Shown here: piece after piece, positions 42,690 through 52,539 of the stretch | How the letters are laid out: each line of letters begins with the position of its first letter | Numbering within the stretch: the stretch's first letter is position 1 | Origin: Symbiodinium natans | Taxonomy: Eukaryota; Sar; Dinophyceae; Suessiales; Symbiodiniaceae | DNA length: 64,000 nucleotides | Assembly (NCBI GenBank): GCA_905221605.1 | Contig: CAJNDS010002079.1 | Coordinates: 495,001 to 559,000, forward strand | Reading direction: 5' to 3' | The notes under the pieces: model-generated | Databases searched by the model: none | What the model was told of the DNA's origin: nothing | Seen by the model: the letters and a program-made list of their open reading frames with translations, nothing else | Position numbers and translations under genes: made by a program

Positions 42690-43330
42690 AAGGTCTATAA
42701 GTCTATAGCTTATATAGGCTATAGGCCTATCCTGCCTCTCCATTCGGGATGACGGAAGCCCTCTCCGGCGCGCTTTTGGCTCACGAAAGTGCGCTGGGGA
42801 GGGTTTTCGTGGCTCAGGGACAGAGGGGATCCAAAAGGAGTTCTATAGTCTAAGTGTCTATAGCCTATATTGGCTACAGGCTATAGGTCCATACTGCCTC
42901 TCCTTTCGGGATGACGAAAACCCTCTCCGGCGCACTTTTGGCTCACGAAAGTGCGCCGGAGAGGGTTTTTGTGGCTCAGGGGACAGAGGGGATCCAAGTT
43001 CTATAGTCTATGGCTATAGGTCTATCCTGCCTGTCCCATTTTGGATGACTCTCCGGCGCACTTTTGGCTCACGAAAGTGCGCCGGGGAGGGTTTTCGTGG
43101 CTCAGGGACAGAGGGGATCCAAAAGGAGTTCTATAGTCTAAGTGTCTATAGCCTATGTTGGCTACAGGCTATAGGTCCATACTGCCTCTCCTTTCGGGAT
43201 GACGAAAACCCTCTCCGGCGCACTTTTGGCTCACGAAAGTGCGCGGGGGAGGGTTTTTGTGGCTCAGGGGACAGAGGGGATCCAGGTTCTATAGTCTATG
43301 GCTATAGGTCTATCCTGCCTCTCCATTTTT
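42690..43330 (+). repeat. Alternating 163/125-bp tandem units with long hairpins
   Basis: GGGGATCC marks recur at about 42825, 42988, 43112 and 43276. Each unit carries a hairpin; the best is 42917-42938 paired with 42948-42969 (22 bp perfect, 9-base loop TGGCTCACG). Confidence 0.9.
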
Positions 43331-43570
43331 GATTGCCACTGACACACCAAAGAGGCCATTGCCTCGTTTCGGCCTAATGATTGCCACTCACACACCAAAG
43401 AGGCCATGGCCTCGTTTCGGCCCAATGATTGCCACTCACACACCAAAGAGGCCAGCGCCTGGTTTCGGCCCAATGGTTGCCACTCACGTAGCAAAGAGGC
43501 CATTGCCTCGTTTCGGCCCAATGATTGCCACTCACGCACCAAAGAGGCCATTGCCTCGTTTCGGCCCAAT
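43331..43570 (+). repeat. 48-bp tandem satellite, five copies
   Basis: Unit GATTGCCACTCACACACCAA then AGAGGCCATTGCCTCGTTTC; period exactly 48. It contains the core of the element's terminal repeat. Confidence 0.95.
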
Positions 43571-43586
43571 GAACTCACAGGTACAA

Positions 43587-43712
43587 TTTACAGGATTTGC
43601 GACGTGATTTGCTACATGCCCCGTTCCATTTACAGGATTTGCGACGTGATTTGCTACATGCCCCGTTTCATTTACAGGATTTGCGCCGTGATTTCCTACA
43701 TGCCTTTTCCCC
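43587..43712 (+). repeat. 42-bp tandem repeat, three copies
   Basis: Unit TTTACAGGATTTGCGACGTG...; starts at 43587, 43629 and 43671. Confidence 0.95.
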
Positions 43713-43766
43713 TCCCATGCCCCCAGATATGTAGCTGACAGTCAAAGAGGCCATTGCCTGAAATAA

Positions 43767-44125
43767 GGTTTGGGGTTTAGGGGTTTACGGGTTTAGGGGT
43801 TTAGGGTTTGGGGTTTGGGGTTTGGGGTTTAGGGTTTGGGGTTTAGGGTTTGGGGTTTAGGGCTTGGGGTTTAGGGTTTAGGGTTTTTGGGGTTTAGGGT
43901 TTAGGGTTTAGGGCTTAGGGTTTAGGGTTTAGGGTTTTTGGGTTTTGGGTGTAGGGGTATAGGGGTTTATAGGGTTTAGGGTGCAGAAATTATAACTGTT
44001 TAGATGGGCTTCGTTTTTGTCCAGCGCATTCATGGTTTAGGGCTTAGGGGTTTAGGGCTGAGGGGTTTAGGGTTTAGGGTTTAGGGTTTAGGGTTTAGGG
44101 TTTAGGGTTTAGGGTTTAGGGTTTA
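43767..44125 (+). repeat. TTTAGGG/TTTGGGG arrays
   Basis: Mixed variants, ending in about ten perfect heptamers. Confidence 0.93.
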
Positions 44126-44249
44126 GGGTTTAGGGGGTTTTTCGGGCCCTGGGGATCTTAATTTTGCTTTTTGTTTGCCTGTTTGTACATCGGGTTGAGG
44201 GATTCGCGCCTAAAAGGACTTGAGGTCATGGGGTTAAAACTCGTACCGC

Positions 44250-44535
44250 CCAAACCCCAAACCCTAAACCCCAAACCCTAAGCCCTAAACCCTAAACCCT
44301 ACATAAAAAGGTCTTAAGGTCATGGGGTTAAGACTCGTAACCCCCAAACCCCAACCCCCAACCCCCAAACCCCAAACCCCAAACTCCAAACCCTAAACCC
44401 CAAACCCCAAACCCCAAACCCTAAACCCCAAACCCCAAACCCTAAACCCAAAACCCTTAACCCTTGACCCTTAACCCTTAACCCTAAACCCTGAACCCTA
44501 AGCCCTAAACCTTAAACCCTAAACCCTAAACCCTA
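44250..44535 (-). repeat. CCCTAAA/CCCCAAA arrays
   Basis: Degenerate C-rich copies ending a few bases left of the kinase exon. Confidence 0.9.
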
Positions 44536-44546
44536 CACGCTCTGAG

Positions 44547-44620
44547 GTGCGAATGACGGATCCTGTGCCCTCGCAGCGACCGACTGCGGCAGAGCTGCTG
44601 CTTGAGCTGGAGGCACCTCG
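44547..44620 (+). CDS. Exon with the end of a protein kinase domain
   Basis: Acceptor CTCTGAG; reads VRMTDPVPSQRPTAAELLLE then LEAPR; donor CACCTCG|GTGTACGG. The order M-x-D-P-x-x-S-Q-R-P-T-A-x-E-L-L is typical of subdomain XI of eukaryotic Ser/Thr kinases, whose invariant Arg stabilises the C-lobe. Upstream kinase motifs are not visible nearby, so the rest must lie on other exons, perhaps outside the window. Flanked by CCCTAAA and, after the donor, by G-rich TTTCGGG copies. Confidence 0.6.
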
Positions 44621-44898
44621 GTGTACGGGTTTCGGGTTTCGGTTTTCGGGTTTCGGGTTTAGGTTTAGGGTTTAGGGCTACTAGGACCAGAGTGGGCCCT
44701 TGTTCCCTTTCTAAGGCTCCAGGTTCGCGGGAGCCTCAGTGTTTCAGTTTTTTTGGGTTAGGTTTTTGGGTCCCTAAACCTATAACTTCTACGCCCAAAC
44801 CCCTAGAAAAAACCCAAGCCCTAAACCCTAAACCCTATATGAACCCTAAGCCCTAAACCCTAAGAAGCCCAAGTCGTGTTCATAGCAAGCCTCTGCAG

Positions 44899-44969
44899 GG
44901 CGCAGAGAACTCACCGAAGCCTATGGCAGGCTCCGGGCCACTGCCAATTTGGGGCTGCATGGGTTGCAG
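44899..44969 (+). CDS. Exon, helical peptide
   Basis: CCTCTGCAG acceptor; reads RRELTEAYGRLRATANLGLH then GLQ; ends TTGCAGG|GTTTAGGG. It may follow the kinase exon in the same gene, but phase alone does not prove it. Confidence 0.5.
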
Positions 44970-45069
44970 GGTTTAGGGTTTTAGGGTTTTAGGGTTTAGA
45001 GTTTTAGGGTTTGGGGGTTGGGGTTTAGGGTTTGGGGTTTAGGGTTCGGGGTTTAGTGTTTGGGGTTTA

Positions 45070-45420
45070 GGGTGGGGGAAGTTCTTGGGTCTTTTCCGAC
45101 ATGTCTATGCGCTTTAAGCTATGGGGGATACCCTTGCGTACGGGGGACCCTTTTTAAAGATTCCTAAGGCAGTTTACGGGCCGTATTAGGAGCATATTCT
45201 TTGACACCTCACATCAAGGGACTTTACTTTGGACACCTAAGGTGGCACCCTTCGGTTTGGGGACTTTTTGTTCAACAGTCCTTTCAGGTAATATAAGGGC
45301 ATGATTAGAATTAGGAGTACATGTTAAGGCAAGCCTTTAGGGGAAAAATTGAGGGGTAAGAGTCTTAACCCCTTGATCACATGGTTGTGAAGACGGCGGT
45401 TTGGTTGCTTCCGTTCTCGG
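45070..45420. other. Spacer without a supported gene
   Basis: Unique AT-richer DNA between G-rich blocks; only short frames. Confidence 0.45.
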
Positions 45421-45644
45421 GTCTAGTGGGTTCCGAGAAGGGTTTAGGGTTTAGGGTTCAGGGTTCAGGGTTTGGGGTTAGTAGCTTCAGGGCCCAAGTG
45501 TAAAAACTCATAGGTACGTTTGCACCCTTCGGGAGTTCTCTTGGGCCCCACCAAAACCCCTACAGCCCTAAACCTCTAAGCCCGAATTAAAGCCCGGAAC
45601 CCTCAACACCCGAGAGTCCCCAAGTCCGAAACACCCTAGCAAAC

Positions 45645-45703
45645 CCTAAGCCCTAAACCCTAAACCCTAAACCCTAAACCCTAAACCCTAAACCCTAAAC
45701 CCT
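45645..45703 (-). repeat. Interstitial telomeric array (CCCTAAA)n
   Basis: About eight heptamers. Confidence 0.95.
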
Positions 45704-45787
45704 GGGCTCGCGGCTCATGTTTGTGCCTCAGCGGGGCCAGGCCCCACGAAACCTGCACTGACTCTGAAGCTTCAACAAAAGCCTTAA

Positions 45788-45853
45788 AGTTTGTAGGTCT
45801 TTAGGAGCTTAAGGACTTAGGTTTGTAGGTCTTTAGGAGCTTAAGGACTTTAG
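45788..45853 (+). repeat. 34-bp tandem duplication
   Basis: GTTTGTAGGTCTTTAGGAGC then TTAAGGACTT occurs twice in a row. Confidence 0.85.
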
Positions 45854-46039
45854 GGTCTAGGATAGAGCTTGTGTTTTAGGAGTCATTCTTGGCGTCTTGA
45901 GGGCCTTTTTCGGGGTGTCATCTCATTCCGCTCCACTGCTGGCAGCTTCTCATGCCCACCCTCCCCTCGCCCATACCCTACACCCTAAACCTTAAACCCT
46001 AAAACCTAAACTTTATACGGTGTTTAGGGGCCAGCTTAG

Positions 46040-46143
46040 GGATTGTTAAGGATCTTGAGGCCTTTGTCAAATCTGGGCCATGGCTTTGGAGAGCTCCCAG
46101 CGACGCAGCACGGACCTCTTTTGGCTCTTGCGCCTGGGCTGAG
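46040..46143 (+). CDS. Exon, unassigned protein
   Basis: CCAGCTTAG acceptor; reads IVKDLEAFVKSGPWLWRAPS and DAARTSFGSCAWAE; then GGGTTTAGGGTG. Product unknown. Confidence 0.5.
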
Positions 46144-46785
46144 GGGTTTAGGGTGTAGGGTGTTGGGTTTAGGGTTTAGGGTTTAGGGTTTGCCGCTATT
46201 TGAGGGGTTTGGGGGTTTAGGGCTTGGAATTTGGGGATGCTGGCGGAGAGAGTCAGTCAGGGTTTAGGACTTGGGGTTTGGGGGGAAGGGTTTTCAAGCA
46301 CCAACTCATCCATGCGCAACACAAGTGCTCCCAACCCTAAACCCTGAACCCCAATCCCTAAACTGTCAAGCAATTCCCACATTCCCCCTTTTGGCAAGGG
46401 TGCAATAAGAACACCACTCAATCCGCACCCCGAACCTTTAAGTTCCTTTAGTAGACCCTAAACCCCTAAACCCTAACCCCTAAATCTCTAAGCAACCCTA
46501 AACCTAAAGCCCAAACCCCAAACCCCAACCCTAAACCCTAAACCCTAAACCCTACACCCTAAACCCTAAACCTCCCAGGGAAGTCATGCCGGGTTTCGGG
46601 TTTGGCGCCTGGGGGCCGACAATCTCTAGCCGTCTAAGACATGTTCAGCATACCCCTTGGGCGTACAGAGTTTAGGGTTTAGTGTTTAGGGTTTAGGGTT
46701 GAGGGAGGGTTGAGGGTTGAGGGTTGAGGGTGGCCTGGTGGTTTGGTGGTATGGTAAAATCCTTGCTTATATTCTCCTTTTCTAG

Positions 46786-46850
46786 GTTCAGGGGGTGGGG
46801 GTGTGGGGTACGTTGGATTGTTCTTTGAAGCTGCCACCTTCCACGTGTGA
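46786..46850 (+). CDS. Exon with strong acceptor and stop
   Basis: CTTATATTCTCCTTTTCTAG precedes SGGGGVGYVGLFFEAATFHV and TGA. Possibly a last exon. Product unknown. Confidence 0.5.
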
Positions 46851-46982
46851 TTCAGGGTCTGGCTGGCCCCTGGTTTGCTAGAAAGTTTAGGGTTTAGGGT
46901 TTAGGGTTTACGGTGGGGTTCCCCTGAAGCTTATGGGCCCAGTGTAGCTTGCTAGAGTGGCTAAGTCGCCGTTTTCACCCAG

Positions 46983-47066
46983 AGTTCCTCCACGGACCAG
47001 AATCCACGCGGCAACGCAAGCCATCCTAGCTTGACAGCCCAGCGCGCTATCACCTTACCACATAAG
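46983..47066 (+). CDS. Exon with canonical edges, 28 codons
   Basis: CCGTTTTCACCCAG acceptor; SSSTDQNPRGNASHPSLTAQ, RAITLPHK; donor ATAAG|GTGGGG. Product unknown. Confidence 0.45.
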
Positions 47067-47170
47067 GTGGGGTTTGTATTTCTGCCTTTTGTGAGTGTAT
47101 ACAAGCTTCCTTGTGTTTCTGGGGGCTACTAGAAATGCACGAGGGGTTGGTTTAGGGTTTAGTGTTTAGG

Positions 47171-47263
47171 TCCTTGCTGGAAGAACCCCTTGTTTTCCCA
47201 TTTTGGGAAGACGCCCTCTCCAGGCTTTTCCTTTGCTCCATCGGGGCGCAGGCGCCAGCTTAG
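47171..47263 (+). CDS. Exon-like island with stop
   Basis: TTTAG|G acceptor from telomere-like sequence; reads SLLEEPLVFPFWEDALSRLF then LCSIGAQAPA and TAG. Product unknown. Confidence 0.5.
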   Translation, partial: SLLEEPLVFPFWEDALSRLFLCSIGAQAPA

Positions 47264-47403
47264 CGAGGAGTGAGTGTTCTAAGGTTTAGGGTATGGGGTT
47301 TAGGTTTAGGGTTTTGGGGTTTAGGGTTTGGGGTTTAGGGTTTGGGGTTTAGCCCACTTCCCAGGCAGCTCCATGAGGGAATGACGTGGAATGTGTCTTG
47401 AAG

Positions 47404-47485
47404 GGCAGTGGAGAGTACTGTACCATAAATGAATTTTCTGGAAGCAGTAGACCCTCTAAACGCATACCACGAAGGTCAACTAAAG
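47404..47485 (+). CDS. Exon with canonical donor
   Basis: TCTTGAAG acceptor; GSGEYCTINEFSGSSRPSKR, IPRRSTK; donor TAAAG|GTGGGT. Product unknown. Confidence 0.45.
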
Positions 47486-47536
47486 GTGGGTTTCCATGCC
47501 TGACAGAATCCCCTTGGAGGAGCCTTAACCTAAGGT

Positions 47537-47757
47537 TTGGGGCTTAGACTTACGCCCCCGTCCCAAGTCAGGTCTTCTTCGCCGGTTTCGCAGCCTTCAA
47601 CGGCTTTCACACCGAAAACCTCCAGGCAAGCAGTTTTAGGGTTTACGGTTAGAGGATCGGGGCCTTTGTTTCGTTTTGCGCCATGGCTGTGCGCGCATGC
47701 GGCGCGTTGTGGTGTGTGACTGAGTCTCGCAGCTACATCTACACCATGAAGTGTCAA
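47537..47757 (-). CDS. Minus-strand coding candidate
   Basis: Minus-strand reading has good texture (EVFGVKAVEGCETGEEDLTW then DGGV); plus strand is also open. Direction and reality uncertain. Confidence 0.25.
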
Positions 47758-47947
47758 GGACGCTCTGCATGCATGCCTACGCCCGCAACCCTAAACCCGA
47801 AACCCGAAACCCTAAACCCTAGACTTTAATCACTAAACCCTAAACCCTAAATCCTAAACCCTAAACCCTAAACCCTAAACCCCAAACCCCAAACCCCAAA
47901 CCCTAAACCCTAAACCCTAAACCCTCCTCCCCCCGCTCCCCCCTGAG

Positions 47948-48025
47948 GGCGACGCCTTCGATGAAGTGGTCGAGAACGTGACGCAGTCGGCCTTTGCGCC
48001 TTTGCATTACCCTTGGAGGGTTTAG
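47948..48025 (+). CDS. Exon, acidic peptide
   Basis: CCTGAG acceptor; GDAFDEVVENVTQSAFAPLH then YPWR; ends TTGGAGG|GTTTAGGG, or stops at the telomeric TAG (48023-48025). Product unknown. Confidence 0.55.
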   Translation, partial: GDAFDEVVENVTQSAFAPLHYPWRV

Positions 48026-48930
48026 GGTATGGGTTTAGGGTTGAGTGAGTGAATACCCCCAGAATTCGGGCACCCAGTTCGTTTTGGAACAGCCAGCAGT
48101 CACAGCACTCCTTCTTTTTGTCTCAGGGAGTTAAGCTCTAAGCCCCAAGCCCTAAGCCCTATACCCTAAACCCTAGCCCTGTAAACCCTAAACCCGAACC
48201 CTCCAAACCCCGAAAGCCTGAAACCCTGCAACCGCGGAGGGCCACAGCTGGCTGGGAAGAGCGCAGGTGCGTGGCAGGGCTTGGGGGTTTAGGATCTCGG
48301 TTCAGGGTTCAGGGTGTAGGGTTTAGGGTTTAGGGTTTATGATTTAGGGTTTAGGGTTTAGGGTGTAGGCTTTTGGATTTAGGGTTCAGGGTTTAGGGCT
48401 TAATTAGGGGCCAGGGTTTGGGATTTTGGAGGCGTCGCGGCTCCAAGGCTGAGATGCTCAGGAGAGAGGCATAGGGGTTGGGGGAGCTGTGGTTCCCGAA
48501 GCCCTAAACCCTAAACCCCAAAGACCTTAAACCCTTAAACTTTCAACCCGCCCCATTCACACCGTTTGAGTGGAGGGCTCTAAATAGACCCCTGAACTTA
48601 CTATTGCAATACTGTGATAAGTGTAGGACTGAGGGTTCAGGTTTTAGGATTTAGGGCTTAAAGGCCGGGAGGCCCTCTGGCTTTGGGTGTTTCGAGGGTC
48701 TTCCCCTAGACCCAAAATGTTGAATCCTTTTAGGGTTTAGGGTTTGGGGTTTAGGGGCTTAGGGTTTTTGATTTAGGGTGCTCGTTTTTGCTTCGGGGTT
48801 TAGGGTATATGGGGGTTCAGGGTAGGAGCCAGGGAGACACAAAACCCTATACTAAACTCTAAGCCCTAAACCCTAAACTCTAAACCCTAAACCCTAAACC
48901 CTAAGCGCGTAAGTTTGGGAACACGGGGGT

Positions 48931-48990
48931 GAGGACTCCCTGGGCAAGTTCGTGAACATGGACCCGTCCGAGATGCGCCTGGAAGCCAAG
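48931..48990 (+). CDS. Exon with canonical donor, 20 codons
   Basis: Reads EDSLGKFVNMDPSEMRLEAK, ending GCCAAG|GTGCGT. The acceptor may be GGGTGAG (inside or just before the first codon). Product unknown. Confidence 0.5.
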
Positions 48991-49216
48991 GTGCGTCACC
49001 GGGCCCTTTTTTGGGGGGTTTAGGGTGTAGGGTTTAGGGTGTTTAGGGTTTAGGGTTCAGGGTTAGGAAGTTTTCAGGGGCTTAGGTTTAGGAAGCAGGG
49101 GCGTAAATGGTTCAAGACGGTATGACTATGGCTTGACAGCCAGCTACGTCTCACTCTGACCTGGAGAGCCGACGCACAGCCCTGACATGGATGGATGTGA
49201 TGAAGCCACCCCTGTA

Positions 49217-49356
49217 GTATACTAGTATACTAATATATTGGTATATTAGTATTTTAGTATATTAGTATATTCGTATATTAGTATATTAGTATATTAGTAT
49301 ATTCGTATATTCGTATATTCGTAAATGAATATTAAGATATTAGTATATTAGTATAT
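49217..49356 (+). repeat. GTATATTA octamer repeat
   Basis: About sixteen units of GTATATTA/GTATATTC. Confidence 0.92.
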
Positions 49357-49684
49357 TCTTGTGCTGCCTTGTGACTACTGCGTCTACATGCGCTGCTTGC
49401 CATGTACTTCACGTCGAGACCCTCATTAAGAGGGGAGACGTGCGTACTTTGCTTGCCTGTCAGTGGATGTCGGATACTCTAGGTAGGGCGAAACATCATG
49501 CCCTCCCTATAAAACCAGAACAAACCCCTTCAGCCCGAAAGCCCGAAAGCCCTTAAGCTCTTGGTGTAATAAGCGACAGCCGAAAGGCACAGCCGCATCT
49601 ATAAGAGGGTTTAGGGTTTGGGTCCGGAACCCAAGCCCCCAAAACCTGAACCCTACTGCCAACCCCCCCCCCCCCCCCGTCCGG

Positions 49685-51124
<1,440 letters not shown>

Positions 51125-51474
51125 AGAATTTTACAATGAAGCCCGAAAACCCAAAGCCACCTTAGCCCTCAAAACGGCCTCAAACCCGAATCTGTCAGGG
51201 CCCCATGTGCCCGAATGGTAATGTACTTGGGCCTCAAAACAGCCACCAGACAGCCCCAACTTAGGCAAAGTGACCCTAAACCCTAAACCCCAAACCCCAA
51301 ACCCTAAACCCGCATTGGGAACCCTGAAAAACCTCCAGGCCACAAGTCCTAGCTTGGGTTTGGGTTAGAGTTTAGGGTGTAGGGTGGCTTAGGCTTAGGC
51401 AACCCGAAACCCGAAACCCCAAACCCCAAACCCTAGACCCTAAACCCTAAACCCTAAACCCTAAACCCTCCCAG

Positions 51475-51584
51475 ATTCACCCAATGGCCCATCGCCCGGA
51501 GGCACTGCCCGCGGCCCTGGTCTCCTGCGCCGTCTCCAGCGCCGGCTTTTTGGTCCTACTGGTGCCTCGGCACGGGGTCTGGGG
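51475..51584 (+). CDS. Exon with a membrane-like segment
   Basis: CCCTCCCAG acceptor; reads MAHRPEALPAALVSCAVSSA then GFLVLLVPRHGVWG. Hydrophobic centre suits a membrane helix. It could be an earlier exon of the CTL-like gene starting at 52457, but phase linkage is not shown. Confidence 0.5.
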
Positions 51585-51726
51585 CTTTAGGGTTTATAGG
51601 GTTTTGGTTTTAGGGTTTTGGGTTTTGGGGTTTAGGGTTTAGGGGTTTGGGGTTTAGGGTTTAGGGTTTCGGGTGCAGGCTGTTAGAGGGTTGTAAGGTT
51701 TTAGAGGCGTGTGTTTCTACGGGGGG

Positions 51727-51890
51727 GGGGATTTGGAAGCTGTAGAGGGCTTGGAGGAGATTGGCCGTGAACTCATCAGATTACAGCGGACAATGATTGC
51801 CATGAGTCTCTTTTCTGATTCGCAAACTGCCTGCCAGGTGGAGTCAACTATTTTGCCAATTGTGGTGGTTTCTGACATCAGCCGAAACCG
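51727..51890 (+). CDS. Exon-like island, helical then beta-like
   Basis: Reads LEAVEGLEEIGRELIRLQRT, MIAMSLFSDSQTACQ, then VESTILPIVVVSDISRNRK. A CAG|GT at 51838 could end the first part. Product unknown. Confidence 0.5.
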
Positions 51891-52456
51891 GAAACCCTTC
51901 AATCCCAAGCCCGAAGCCCTGCAAGCCCAAGCGCCACCCTTTAACTCAGCGCAGGTTCGCAAGACTTGTTGAATCTGAATGTCGTGTGTAAGGAGGGTGC
52001 ATGGTTTAGAATGTCAGTGTTCAGGGGCTTAGGGTGTTGAGTGCTCAGGATGAGGTTTTTGACCTGTCACTTTTCCCTTACGCCCCTAAACCGCTTGAAG
52101 CCCCAAATCCTAAACCCTAAGTCCCGCAACTCAATCACCCTAAACCGTCGAGACCCTAAACCCTGAACCCTGAAACGTAAACCCTAAACCCTAGACCCTA
52201 GACCCACCCTAAACCCTGAACCCTGAACCCTGAACCCTAACGCCTAAACCCTATCCCCCTGCACCCAGCTGCCCTATAAACACCTCGATCGAGGCTGTAA
52301 TCCCTCAACCCTAGAAACCCTATCAACCCTAAGCCACGAAACCTTAAACCCTAATCCTGAAACCCTAAACCCTAAACCCTAAACCCTAAAACCCTAAAAC
52401 CCTAAACCCTAAACCCTTAAGCCTAAACCCTAAACGCCCAACGTGAGCCCTCCCAG

Positions 52457-52539
52457 GCAACGTTTCCGGTGCCGGCGGTGGTCTATGCCGTGGCTTTCGG
52501 GGGGTGTCTTGGACCTTCTGGCATCCTTTGCGGCTTAGG
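52457..52539 (+). CDS. CTL-like gene, exon 1 of those joined
   Basis: CCCTCCCAG acceptor; ATFPVPAVVYAVAFGGCLGP, SGILCGL; ends phase 2 at CTTAGG|GCTTGG (GC donor). Membrane-helix texture. Confidence 0.5.

Larger units (their letters stand above)
39914..43766. mobile_element. 3.85-kb terminal-inverted-repeat element full of satellites
   Basis: The ends are perfect 23-bp inverted copies (39914-39936 and 43744-43766; left end starts TTATTTCAGGCAATGGCC). GGTTTGGG stands just outside both ends, which fits an 8-bp target duplication, although it is also a telomere variant. Inside lie two 39.95-40.77 kb repeat families in inverted order, a 12-copy ~47-bp array, a block with telomere variants and TGG repeats, and four more satellites. 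The core AAAGAGGCCA of the ends recurs in several inner arrays. No transposase seen, so probably non-autonomous. Confidence 0.7.

Noticed and set aside
43264-43738. Three overlapping ~100-codon frames
   Set aside because: Period-48 and period-42 satellites read through; peptides repeat with the unit.
46930-47070. tRNA-like stretch with GCTAGAGTGG word
   Set aside because: No cloverleaf can be closed and T-arm words are missing; the stretch reads better as spacer plus an exon.
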